Of a stretch of 64,000 nt of DNA, positions 8,795 to 17,509 are shown piece after piece. Positions within the stretch are counted from its first letter, which is position 1. Each line of letters starts with the position of its first letter. The translations under genes and the position numbers were made by a program. This DNA is from CALOFP01 sp942492635 (lineage in GTDB: Bacteria; UBP6; UBA1177; CALOFP01), in contig CALOFP010000002.1 in NCBI GenBank assembly GCA_942492635.1, forward strand, positions 992,001 to 1,056,000, given 5' to 3'. The notes under the pieces are model-generated. The model had not been told where the DNA came from, did not search any database, and saw only the letters and a list, made by a program, of their open reading frames with translations.

Positions 8795-9559
8795 ATGAAT
8801 TTTAACGGTAATTTCAAAACCATTCAAGATTTTCACACTTTTACTACAAACGCTCTTAAACCTCACTACGAATCCATGCCGCAGTGGTTTAAGGTTCAGG
8901 TTGACACCATTCATGAACGTTACGATGAGTTAAAGACGATTCACTATGAACATGAGAGAAACAAAACAGATAAGAAGGGCGCTAAAAAGAATATGGAAGA
9001 GTGGAGCTGTGCAGCGGATGCCCTCATCAGGAAAATTTACTACACATTAAAAGGTGATGGAAACAGGGAAGTTCTCAATGCATATTTTGAGAAGACATCT
9101 CCTTCCAAAATTAAAAAACTCTCGGAAAGAATCGGATGTGTAAACAGACTTATCGAAATCAGCCAGCATGAAAAAAGAGATGAGCTGGAAGAATTCATGG
9201 ACAGACTTCGTGATATTCAGCTGAATGCCGGTGAACTGATGAGCATGAAATCGAAGACAAAGATGATAAAGAAGGCGTCTACAAAAACTGCGAAGGGATC
9301 AAGAGACAGCTGGTTCATGCAGTACAAGAAGTTGAAGGCCTCAATGAAAGCTTTTTTCTATGATACGGAAATTGATTACAGAGAATTTTTCCTTGAAGCT
9401 CATCCTACAAAAAGACAGCAGATTTCACCTGCTCAGGATAAGAATGAGAAGAAGAAAAACGAAACTCCCGAAATTCCTGTGAAAAAAGAGATGGAGGCAC
9501 CTGTAGAAAATCCAATGGATAATATGGAGCAGGATACACAGGTTACTCCTCAGGCTTAA
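8795..9559 (+). CDS. Hypothetical helical protein with basic core and acidic/proline tail
   Basis: 254 residues, no signal peptide and no recognised domain. The first 210 residues are predicted helical by composition and rich in Lys, Glu and Met, with basic clusters such as KTKMIKKASTKTAK. The last 45 residues (after about 210) are low-complexity, rich in Lys, Glu, Pro and Gln, and look disordered. The ATG at 8795 is fixed by GGAGG at 8785-8789 and by a near-consensus promoter at 8731. It is monocistronic, with long spacers on both sides. The size, basic helical body and single strong promoter would fit an abundant nucleoid- or RNA-associated protein, but that is speculation; I do not recognise the family. 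Confidence 0.7.
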   Translation: MNFNGNFKTIQDFHTFTTNALKPHYESMPQWFKVQVDTIHERYDELKTIHYEHERNKTDKKGAKKNMEEWSCAADALIRKIYYTLKGDGNREVLNAYFEKTSPSKIKKLSERIGCVNRLIEISQHEKRDELEEFMDRLRDIQLNAGELMSMKSKTKMIKKASTKTAKGSRDSWFMQYKKLKASMKAFFYDTEIDYREFFLEAHPTKRQQISPAQDKNEKKKNETPEIPVKKEMEAPVENPMDNMEQDTQVTPQA

Positions 9560-9781
9560 CTTTCATAATGGAAAACCCTTCTTAAACTTTTCTGCTAAAA
9601 GATCCGATTGAACTCCAAAAACATTCAAAAGATTTCGATTGAATCTGCAATAGTTTCTTTTTCTGATCTGAAAGCTTGTCTTGAGAGATGAATCTTCATC
9701 TAAGACGACTCTGAAAAAAGCAACAATTGTTGAATAATAAATCATAAAAACATAGATAAAACAGTGTGATAGGATAATATT

Positions 9782-9810
9782 TTGACTTCCGTGCCATAAT
9801 CTTTTAATTT
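9782..9810 (+). promoter_or_regulatory. Putative sigma-70 promoter for the DUF2339 gene
   Basis: TTGACT at 9782-9787, 17-base spacer, TAATTT at 9805-9810, 39 bases before the ATG at 9849. Confidence 0.45.
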
Positions 9811-9848
9811 TACATTTTATTTTAACTCTTTGAGTTGCGGAGATATTT

Positions 9849-12800
9849 ATGGTCGGTGCAATTTTGGCGGGTATTCTTTTTCTGTATGTTTTTCATTTTG
9901 CTGTTTTCTACATTCTCTTGAAGAAATATCTGAAAAAATCTCTTGGAAGCGAACTGGATAGTGAGATGAAAAAAGCCGTTTCCGATTCACTCAACAGGCT
10001 AGTCGAGTTGCACGAGAGGAAAACAGCTGAATTGTGGGCGGAGATAGAGGAACTGAAAAGCGGTTTTGCAAAGCCTTTTTCTTTATCCGATAAAGAAAAA
10101 GCCGCGAAATCAATTCTCTCGGATAGAACTTCAGTTGAATCTACAGCGCCGGAAATAATCACAGAAGATGTTGCATTGACTCATGACAACTCTTCGGGAA
10201 AAGAAATTGAAATCAGTTCCGAACATGACCGATTGTCGGATAATAGAAATGTAGAGGTGGCAACTTCGCTTCTTTCAAAAACTTCCGAAGAAGGAGAAGA
10301 TGATGCTTCTTATAACTCTTCGGTTTCTCTGAAAGATGATCTTTCAGCTGAAGTTCAGACTACGGGAAAAACGGACAGGCCGATGACGGATTCAAATATG
10401 GAAGGAAAAAATGTGTCGGTTCCGGTCTACAATGCTGATGCGGTTTTATCCTATGCAGCCGCTAAAAAGAATAACAAGGATAGTGTCAGGACATTAAAAA
10501 CGCTCGGTAAAGGAAAAGACGGCGTCATATCAATTCTCTCATCGATCTCGGATCTTTTTTCCTACGCTTTGAATGTCTACAACCACTACCGGGATGAGAA
10601 CAGACTACCAATATTTTTTATGACTGTATTCGGAGTTGTTGCTGTAATCGTGGGATTCGGTTTCGGGTTGAAATATTCGTTTGATCATTTTATCACACCG
10701 CCATTTCGAATCATGCTCGGTTTTGTCTTTTCAGGAGCGATACTTTTTGCAGGTGACAGGGTTTTCAGGAAGGGGAGGCAGTTCGAAGATTACGGAAGCG
10801 CTCTTCTCGGTCTGGGAACAGTATTGAATTATCTTCTTGTCTATTTTTTAACATCCTACTACAAGTTGGTGAATCCCACGGCCGGTTTTCTCGCCGTTGT
10901 TTCGGTCACCGCTTTTTCATTCATCATCGCACTCAGATATGAAACCAGGGTGGTTTCAGTTATAACGCTTCTCGGTGGTGTTTTCGCACCGTTTTTTCTT
11001 GAAAGCGGAAGCTCACCGGTTTTTTACCTCTTCTATCTTTTTGCCGTGGTTGCAGCATCTATTTTGCTCTCGGTAAAAATTTCCTGGCCGGTGCTGAAAC
11101 ATATTTCTTTTCTTGTCGCGGTTGCGATTCTTGAATTCGTACTTTTTTCATCCGGCAACGGGACAGAACTGCTGGGTGAATCAGTTGTCATTCACATGTT
11201 CGGATATCTCTTCTTCTATTTCACACTATTTTCCGGAAGAAGCCTCAAGGAGCAGTTGACATCTCTCGATATCTCAATCGCTGCAGGAAACCTTGCACTT
11301 CTTCTCATAAACATCTACGAAGTGCTAGGCAACAGTTCACTGCTGTGCGGTTCGCTTTATCTGGCCAACGGACTGATTTTCGCAGGTGCATCATACTTAC
11401 CCATAAAAACGGAAAAGAAAAAGATGGGATCCCTCTTCCTTTTTCTCAGTTCCGTATTTATTGCATGTTCGGTAATTGCGATTGTAGGAAGGGATTATGA
11501 TGGTGCAGTACTCGCAGTTGAATCTATTGCACTCATATTTCTCGGATTTCTCTTTAATCTTCCTTTCACAAGAAGGGAAGGTTACCTGCTTTTTCTTTTA
11601 TCGACAGCGAGAATGCTCTCGACAGCCCCGGATATTTTAGTTCATTGGAATGAAACGCTTTTCAGCGCCGGATATTTTAATATCATCTTCTTTACGATTC
11701 TTCTTGCAGTTTCAAGAAAGATTATGAAGAGAAATGGGGAAGTTCAGGAGGAGTACGAAAAAAGAATTGTGGCGGTTTCAGCGGAAATTCTGCCGATTAC
11801 AATCCTGATAATCCATCATACGGCGGTTGCATATTATTTTTACGATCTTTTTTCCGTTCTTTCAGTTGTTCCTATGGCTGCGGCACTCCATTTCGGGTGT
11901 CGGAGAAATTTGAAATATCTTCCGATCCTGGCATTCGGGCACATTCTCTTTCTTTTTGCTGAAGTTGTGCATTCGATCAACGTTGTCTCTTCGTTCCACT
12001 ATTCGGATCAGATACTTTATGGAAAAATTGCAATAGCCGAAATCCTGATAATTTTCTGGTTGACTCAACTTTTTTTCGAAAAGCTTTTTCCTGAAAGCAT
12101 ATATTCAAAAATTGCGGTCAGGATGAGGGATGTCTTCTACATAATTTTACCATTGACTCTCCTTTCGCCAATTAAAAAATTCGCTCCTGAATATCTTCCG
12201 ACAGGACTTTGGGGATCATTTTTTATCACCTTTATTCTCTACGATCTACTCAGGAAAAAATATCTAGAAGTGGAAATTTGGATTGTTGGTTTCTTTGCCG
12301 CAATCGTAGGCTGTCTGGACTTCGGGTTCAATTGGAAACTTCACTTCCCTTCATTTTTCGGTTCATTCGCCGGAGTCTTACTGCTTCTTGCATTGTTTAT
12401 CTTCAAGAAGGGGTATGAAAGGAAAACTTTCAGAAATTCGGAGTATAAAAAGCTTTTCACGGCATTTTTTTACTACGGAGCCCTCTTCCTACTGCTTCTT
12501 CTGGAAAAAATATCCGGAGAGTGGAGTATTGCGTTTGCTGGAACTTTTTTCTATCTTCTAGCCCTAGTTTATTTCAGGAGGAAAATTTTTGCGATTCGAA
12601 GTACCTGCCACATATGTTACGGAATTGTAAAAATCGGAATGATTCCGATCTTCTTCGGGATTCTTTTCGAAAAGTCCGGAATTGGTACGATTATGTATCT
12701 TTTCCTTACGCTTCTATTCATCACTCCTCTTTTCATAGATACGGCCGTCTATAAGAAAATTAAAGGCGTAAAGAGCTCAATTCTGCAGACCATCCATCGA

Positions 12801-13130
12801 TTCGACATGCATCTTTTCCACATATTCGTAGCAGGAAGTTACCTTCTCATTATCAACTATCTAACCGGATCGATAACAGGTCCCTACACATCCGTAGCCT
12901 TAATGTCGCACGGAGTGGGAATGATTTACCAGGCGATGAATAAAAAATACGGGTATATGAACAAATTCGCTGCGGTAACTTTTCTGATCCTTCTTGGAAA
13001 ACTCTATCTCAAGGATCTCCGGACATTTTCACTCATCGAAAAGGTTCTCTCCTTTACCGTAATCGGGCTGGCACTTCTGACCGCCGCCTACGTTTTCCAG
13101 AAATTGAAAGCCAGGTCGACAGGAAAGTGA
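9849..13130 (+). CDS. DUF2339 family large polytopic membrane protein
   Basis: 1,093 residues. An N-terminal membrane helix (about residues 3-24) is followed by about 230 cytosolic residues: a short coiled coil, then a Ser/Glu/Asp-rich low-complexity stretch. After about residue 255 the protein is almost entirely hydrophobic, with more than 20 likely membrane helices. The segment GFGFGLKYSFDHFITPP, the arginines that follow, and DYGSALLGLGTVLNYLLVY match the DUF2339 signature. The function of this family is not established; its size and topology recall oligosaccharide or lipid-handling membrane enzymes, but I see no catalytic motif. The ribosome site is weak (GGAG at 9839). The gene stands alone between long spacers. 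Confidence 0.85.
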   Translation: MVGAILAGILFLYVFHFAVFYILLKKYLKKSLGSELDSEMKKAVSDSLNRLVELHERKTAELWAEIEELKSGFAKPFSLSDKEKAAKSILSDRTSVESTAPEIITEDVALTHDNSSGKEIEISSEHDRLSDNRNVEVATSLLSKTSEEGEDDASYNSSVSLKDDLSAEVQTTGKTDRPMTDSNMEGKNVSVPVYNADAVLSYAAAKKNNKDSVRTLKTLGKGKDGVISILSSISDLFSYALNVYNHYRDENRLPIFFMTVFGVVAVIVGFGFGLKYSFDHFITPPFRIMLGFVFSGAILFAGDRVFRKGRQFEDYGSALLGLGTVLNYLLVYFLTSYYKLVNPTAGFLAVVSVTAFSFIIALRYETRVVSVITLLGGVFAPFFLESGSSPVFYLFYLFAVVAASILLSVKISWPVLKHISFLVAVAILEFVLFSSGNGTELLGESVVIHMFGYLFFYFTLFSGRSLKEQLTSLDISIAAGNLALLLINIYEVLGNSSLLCGSLYLANGLIFAGASYLPIKTEKKKMGSLFLFLSSVFIACSVIAIVGRDYDGAVLAVESIALIFLGFLFNLPFTRREGYLLFLLSTARMLSTAPDILVHWNETLFSAGYFNIIFFTILLAVSRKIMKRNGEVQEEYEKRIVAVSAEILPITILIIHHTAVAYYFYDLFSVLSVVPMAAALHFGCRRNLKYLPILAFGHILFLFAEVVHSINVVSSFHYSDQILYGKIAIAEILIIFWLTQLFFEKLFPESIYSKIAVRMRDVFYIILPLTLLSPIKKFAPEYLPTGLWGSFFITFILYDLLRKKYLEVEIWIVGFFAAIVGCLDFGFNWKLHFPSFFGSFAGVLLLLALFIFKKGYERKTFRNSEYKKLFTAFFYYGALFLLLLLEKISGEWSIAFAGTFFYLLALVYFRRKIFAIRSTCHICYGIVKIGMIPIFFGILFEKSGIGTIMYLFLTLLFITPLFIDTAVYKKIKGVKSSILQTIHRFDMHLFHIFVAGSYLLIINYLTGSITGPYTSVALMSHGVGMIYQAMNKKYGYMNKFAAVTFLILLGKLYLKDLRTFSLIEKVLSFTVIGLALLTAAYVFQKLKARSTGK

Positions 13131-13526
13131 TGAATTCACTATTTCTTAATACGGATGTGTGTTGCAATGGTTCGATTTGATTAATGAATTAAACAGACGT
13201 GGCACAGTCTCCGCCCATCCAGGAACCCCGGAAATCACTACGATTCCCATAACAATTCAAATGCCGATACAGATCCGCACGAACCCTGAAAATTGCAGGT
13301 TTTCAGAGACCTGCAAAAACTGGCCCCACACCAAATCAGCTACGGAATTGCCCATAAAACAAATATCCCGACCTATCCAGTCGCAAAAACGCCTCGAAAA
13401 AAAATAATCTGAACATCCCAGCCGCTGAATTCATGAAATTAAAAATATCGAGACCGAAATGGCGGCTGATTGAATCAGGGTGTTTTGTTTTAGATCGAAA
13501 TGGTGTCTAATTTCATTGTTATACAA

Positions 13527-13603
13527 ATAATTTGATCATTCCAGCCCCTAAATTGGCTGAGATATTTTTTTTGAAGTCGGATTGGAAACGGAATCGGGAT
13601 TTT
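13527..13603 (-). repeat. Dispersed intergenic repeat, copy A
   Basis: On the complement this reads AAAATCCCGATTCCGTTTCC, then CAATC, a run of A, TATCT..GNCAATT, GGCTGGAATNA and CAAATTAT. The same order of blocks is found on the plus strand at 46272-46349, with about three quarters or more of positions shared by eye. It is a short, non-coding, opposite-orientation copy. Confidence 0.65.
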
Positions 13604-13637
13604 AGTATTTGTATTTATTCATTTATTGATTGTAATA

Positions 13638-13675
13638 ATTCCCCCAGCCCCTCTTAAAATAAGAGGTGGGGGGCA
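13638..13675. repeat. C/G-rich hairpin element, copy A
   Basis: CCTCTTA-AAA-TAAGAGG forms a perfect 7-base stem with a 3-base loop. It is extended by CCCCC on the left and GGGGGG on the right, giving a long imperfect hairpin. Related C-rich/AT-loop/G-rich structures occur at 44047-44078 and 46534-46557, always in spacers. Confidence 0.5.
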
Positions 13676-13785
13676 GATTGTGCTGTTTTACTTAAAAATC
13701 ATGTGTTTTCCTAATTTTTTGAATCTAAAGAGGACACACGGAGGCACGCTCTTTCCCGCTAAAGCATGCAGAAGAGCAGGCGTTC

Positions 13786-16700
13786 TCAAGGCCGCGAAGC
13801 GCGCCGTTCATCTCCCTTAGGCAGTTGAATTCCCAGCTCATCTGCGCAAACCTGGAGTTTTTCCAGAGCTTCCACGATCTGTTCTCTTTTGTGTTCGCTG
13901 GTTACGCAGAATCGGAGTCTCGCTTCGCCGCGGGGAACGGCCGGATAGACAGCGGGAACGATGAAGACGCCGCGCTCTTTCAACTCCTTGCAGAGAATGT
14001 AAGCACTGTCGTCGTCGCCCACAAGTATCGGAATTATTGCGGTTTCCATTGCGAGACATGTGTTGAAATCGTGTTTTTTCGCTTCAGCGATGAAAGTTTT
14101 GATATTTTGATGCAGTCTGTCGGCTATCGTCCTGTCTTTTTTCAAAACCCTTATGCCTGCAAGGGCTGCCGCCGCGTTGGCCGGTGTTATTCCGACGCTG
14201 AAAATAAATCCGGGCAGCGAGTAGCGAAGGTATTCGATAAGAGCCTTCTTTCCGGCAAGGTATCCGCCGCAGCTTCCAAGTCCTTTGGAGAGGGTACCCA
14301 TTCTTACATCGACATCCTCTTCGGAAAGATTGAAGTGTTCGTCGACTCCCTTTGCGCTTTTTCCGATTACTCCGGCGGAGTGTGCTTCATCCACCATCAG
14401 CATTGCTCCGAACTCCTTTTTGAGTTTGACGAATTCGGGAACCGGGGCTATGTCTCCATCCATGCTGTAGACACCCTCGACGATGATGAGCACTTTTTCG
14501 TAATATTTTCTTTTCGACTCGAGTATTTTTCTCAAAGCTTTGAAATCGTTATGGGGAAAGGGCCTGGAGTCGCTTCTGGAAAGTCTCACTCCCTGGACTA
14601 TGGAGTCGTGTGAGAGGGCGTCGTAGAGGATGAGATCCTTTTTACCGCAGAAGTTTCCGACGAATGTCGTATTGGTCGCGTTTCCGGAAACGAGGACGAT
14701 TGCATCTTCTGTTCCTTTCCATTCAGCCAGTTCCTGCTCAAGTGTGCGGTAGAGGGATTTTTCTCCTGTGAGAATTCTGCTGCCGCTGGCTGAGCTTCCG
14801 TACCTGTCTATGGCTTCCTTTGCCGCCTTTACGGTTTCGGGATGTCCGGAAAGTCCCAGATAGTTGTATGAGGCGAAGTTGAGAAGCTCCTTTCCTTCCA
14901 CAAAAGATGTGTCCCTTACCGTGGAATCGTGACAGATGTAGAAAGGGTTGTAGTCCATCGATGCACTTTTGAGAGTGAATGCCCTGTACTCCTCGCTGTC
15001 GACGAAACTTTTAACAGGCTTTCTTTCTATTTTTCCAGCAGGAAAAAACTTCTCCTTTTTGAGTGAAGTAATCTTTGTCGCAAACTGTCCGGGAGTGCGG
15101 CAGGAGAGAAGGGTGACGTCGTCGATTTCCACAGAAAAACGATCCTCCAGTTCACTCTTGAGCTGCATTGCGCTCAGACTGTCGCCGCCGAGATCCGTAA
15201 TGAAATCATCGTCTTCTCGCACGGACACCAGGTTCTTGTTCAGTACTTCAGCGAAAACGATACGGACACTTTCCAGAAACTCATGACGATGTTCCTGGTT
15301 CTTATGCTCCTCCGGTGAAGATTCGGCGTCAACGGTTTTCAGAAGGTTAAGCGGCCAGCGTCCGTTTTCTATCTCCCTTTTCAGCTTCTGTCTTTTGACC
15401 TTCATACTTCCCGTCTTGGGAAGAGACTCTTCGCTGAGATAGACGAAGCGAGGCTGTTTGTGATCGGGAAGTGTTCTTTTAGTTTCGGCGATTTCCGTCG
15501 AGACTTTGGAGATGGAGGATCTATCCACCTTCACGACAAGTACCGGATCCTCGTAGCCGGTGCTGTTCTCTATTCCCAGAACGCACAGTTCATCGATTCC
15601 CTGGATTGTTGAAAAGAATGATTCAACTTCATCCGGATAGATGTTCTCTCCCGATGCGGGAATTATCGTCTCCTTGTTTCTTCCGAGGAAATAGATGCAT
15701 CCGTCCTTATCGGTTTTTACGATATCTCCGGTATGGAAGTAGCCTTCGCTGTCTAGATCCGGCTCCACTTCGACTCCGCCTTGAAGCCTTGATGTGTGTA
15801 TGAAACTGCTTTTAAGCTGCAGTTCTCCCCAATCCTTTCTCTCATTTTTTGTGTTGGGATCGATAAGTCTGAATTCCGAGAAGGGGAGCCCCATGCTGCA
15901 GTTCAGTTTCTTTTCGAAATCCGTGCCGTAGTCGATGGCGGAAATAACCGTTTCCGTGCTGCCGAGGCCGGTATACATGGGAAACCCCATGGAGAGCAGT
16001 TTCTTCATGGTTGCCGGTGCCATGTAAGCTCCGGCTGTCTGCGTCGCGATGAGATTTGTACCGAGAATTTTCCTATGAAGAGATGAGAACAGTCTGCGGT
16101 AGACAAAACGTTGGCCTCGAACCGGTGCTATACGCTGTATGATGAGTCCCAATTTGCACATGGCTTCGAAAACGGTTCTTTGAAGAGGGGATCTCTTCTC
16201 GACCTCTCCGTAAATCTTCGATAACAGGTTCGTGAAAAGAAGGGGCACGCAGGGAAGGTGGGTTATACGGTGAATCCGGCACGCCTCAAGTATGTTTTTC
16301 GGATTCTTGTCTTTCGGATAGACAACTGTTTTTCCGGTGAGTGCGACGCAGCCGTAGAAAAGATAGAATCCGTAAATGTGGAATGCCGGGAGAAATGCCA
16401 GATACTTGACCTCTTGGTCGGGCATGACCAGCGGACTGTTTTCACAGGTATCCTTGGTTGCGTAGAGGTTGCTTACAAACGCCTCCTCCCGATATACGTA
16501 AATTCTCGGTTCGGCGGTGGTTCCTGATGTACAGAAGGCCAGTTTGTTCGCCCAGACAGGGGTGAAGTTTTCAGCCGGTTTTTTAAGTTCTTTCTCGAAA
16601 TCCGCTTTTCCGATCTGCATCACACCTTCGGCAAAGGGATGTTTCTCCTCGGTGATGATCGCAACGGCTCCGCTTTCCGACAGGAGTTTACGTATGTTTT

Positions 16701-17019
16701 CCAGCGGTGCTCTGAAATCAAGCATGACAGGATTGTATCCGGACATTACGAGACCCCAGAAAAAGTAGGGCCACTGTGGTGAGTTGTCCAGATGTATGGC
16801 CACAAATGCGCCTCTGTTTAACCCTGATAGTCGATCTGCCAGAGAGGCCGCATATCTTTCGCTTTCGATTTTGTATTTTCCGTAGGAAATTTTCCTGACG
16901 GTATCGCCTTCCAGATATTCGGATGCTATTAGATCCGGCTCCTCGGTCGCTATGTCGAAAAGGGACTTGAAAGAAAAGTTATCCTTAAGTTTCAGGACCC
17001 TCTTTGTTGTATCTTTCAT
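13786..17019 (-). CDS. Trifunctional fusion: acyl-adenylate ligase + acyl carrier protein + alpha-oxoamine synthase (serine palmitoyltransferase/AONS-like)
   Basis: 1,077 residues in three modules. (1) About 1-520: adenylate-forming ligase with CTSGTTAEPR, TGLGSTET, YFHTGD and a C-terminal lysine region. (2) About 575-650: carrier protein with DLGGDSLSAMQL; Ser614 would carry phosphopantetheine. (3) About 690-1060: fold-type I PLP enzyme with NYLGLSGHP, DEAHSAG and GTLSKGLGS (Schiff-base Lys912), the signature of the alpha-oxoamine synthase family (SPT, KBL, BioF). Known bacterial sphingolipid pathways use a separate acyl-ACP synthetase, ACP and SPT; here they are joined in the same order of use. 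I infer activation of a fatty acid, loading on the internal ACP, and decarboxylative condensation with an amino acid. A BioF-like or antibiotic role is possible. AAGGAT precedes the ATG. No other sphingolipid gene is adjacent. Confidence 0.85.
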   Translation of the reverse strand: MKDTTKRVLKLKDNFSFKSLFDIATEEPDLIASEYLEGDTVRKISYGKYKIESERYAASLADRLSGLNRGAFVAIHLDNSPQWPYFFWGLVMSGYNPVMLDFRAPLENIRKLLSESGAVAIITEEKHPFAEGVMQIGKADFEKELKKPAENFTPVWANKLAFCTSGTTAEPRIYVYREEAFVSNLYATKDTCENSPLVMPDQEVKYLAFLPAFHIYGFYLFYGCVALTGKTVVYPKDKNPKNILEACRIHRITHLPCVPLLFTNLLSKIYGEVEKRSPLQRTVFEAMCKLGLIIQRIAPVRGQRFVYRRLFSSLHRKILGTNLIATQTAGAYMAPATMKKLLSMGFPMYTGLGSTETVISAIDYGTDFEKKLNCSMGLPFSEFRLIDPNTKNERKDWGELQLKSSFIHTSRLQGGVEVEPDLDSEGYFHTGDIVKTDKDGCIYFLGRNKETIIPASGENIYPDEVESFFSTIQGIDELCVLGIENSTGYEDPVLVVKVDRSSISKVSTEIAETKRTLPDHKQPRFVYLSEESLPKTGSMKVKRQKLKREIENGRWPLNLLKTVDAESSPEEHKNQEHRHEFLESVRIVFAEVLNKNLVSVREDDDFITDLGGDSLSAMQLKSELEDRFSVEIDDVTLLSCRTPGQFATKITSLKKEKFFPAGKIERKPVKSFVDSEEYRAFTLKSASMDYNPFYICHDSTVRDTSFVEGKELLNFASYNYLGLSGHPETVKAAKEAIDRYGSSASGSRILTGEKSLYRTLEQELAEWKGTEDAIVLVSGNATNTTFVGNFCGKKDLILYDALSHDSIVQGVRLSRSDSRPFPHNDFKALRKILESKRKYYEKVLIIVEGVYSMDGDIAPVPEFVKLKKEFGAMLMVDEAHSAGVIGKSAKGVDEHFNLSEEDVDVRMGTLSKGLGSCGGYLAGKKALIEYLRYSLPGFIFSVGITPANAAAALAGIRVLKKDRTIADRLHQNIKTFIAEAKKHDFNTCLAMETAIIPILVGDDDSAYILCKELKERGVFIVPAVYPAVPRGEARLRFCVTSEHKREQIVEALEKLQVCADELGIQLPKGDERRASRP

Positions 17020-17128
17020 ATTTGAATATCCTTTTTTCAGAACTGAGATGGAACTGAAAACATGATTGTGTCGAAAATGAAACGAAAATCTTGAAAAAAT
17101 TTATTTTTCCCTAATTTTTCCCAATTCC

Positions 17129-17157
17129 ACACTACACCCATGGATCCAAAAGGTCAA
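17129..17157 (-). promoter_or_regulatory. Putative sigma-70 promoter of the ligase-ACP-synthase fusion
   Basis: On the complement: TTGACC (17157-17152), 17-base spacer, TAGTGT (17134-17129), about 110 bases upstream of the ATG at 17019. Confidence 0.4.
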
Positions 17158-17440
17158 GAAATTCATGTTGGTTGAAACATATGTCGTGCGGTTCAAATGA
17201 CTGAATAGACTGTTCTTGACAAAAGAAATGTTTTGCTTTTTGTTAGAAAGGTGGATTCAATTCTGTGGGGGAGCAGTTAGTTCCATTTAAAAAATCTCAA
17301 CTCATTGATCGATGCTGTAGTTTTGAACTTTTTTCAGAAAGCACGGTTCGAAAAGGTTGGTTCTATGTCATAGCCGTCCCTGCGTCCTATTTTTGTATAA
17401 ATTATAAGGCAATATTCGGCCGTGTCAGTCTCGAATCAAT
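17158..17440. other. Gene-free spacer between two minus-strand units
   Basis: I see no supported gene here. A 69-codon plus-strand frame at 17265-17474 lacks a ribosome site and is rejected. The segment separates the 3' end of the yebC-ruv unit from the promoter of the ligase fusion. Confidence 0.4.
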
Positions 17441-17507
17441 AAAGAACTGTCTCCGTCGCTATGCCTTTCCATAAACGAAGACCTTTTCGGACCGGGCTCA
17501 GTTCTTT
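17441..17507 (-). terminator. Large stem-loop at the 3' end of the yebC-ruv operon
   Basis: AAAGAACTG at 17441-17449 and CAGTTCTTT at 17499-17507 are perfect 9-base inverted repeats enclosing 49 bases. It begins two bases after the stop of the 17510-18754 gene, so it probably forms the mRNA 3' structure. On the minus strand the distal arm ends in CTTTATT, a weak U-tail. Confidence 0.4.
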
Positions 17508-17509
17508 AA

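Larger units (their letters stand above)
13131..13785. other. Non-coding spacer with two dispersed-repeat elements
   Basis: A 655-base gap between the DUF2339 gene and the convergent ligase fusion. The 82-codon open frame at 13159-13407 has no ribosome site and non-protein-like composition, so I treat it as spurious. The gap holds the repeat at 13527-13603 and a C-rich hairpin at 13638-13675, both described separately. Confidence 0.6.

Noticed and set aside
13159..13407. 82-codon open frame in the spacer
   Set aside because: No ribosome site, Pro/Thr-rich composition and no operon partner.
17265..17474. 69-codon plus-strand frame
   Set aside because: No ribosome site; it overlaps the stem-loop at 17441-17507.
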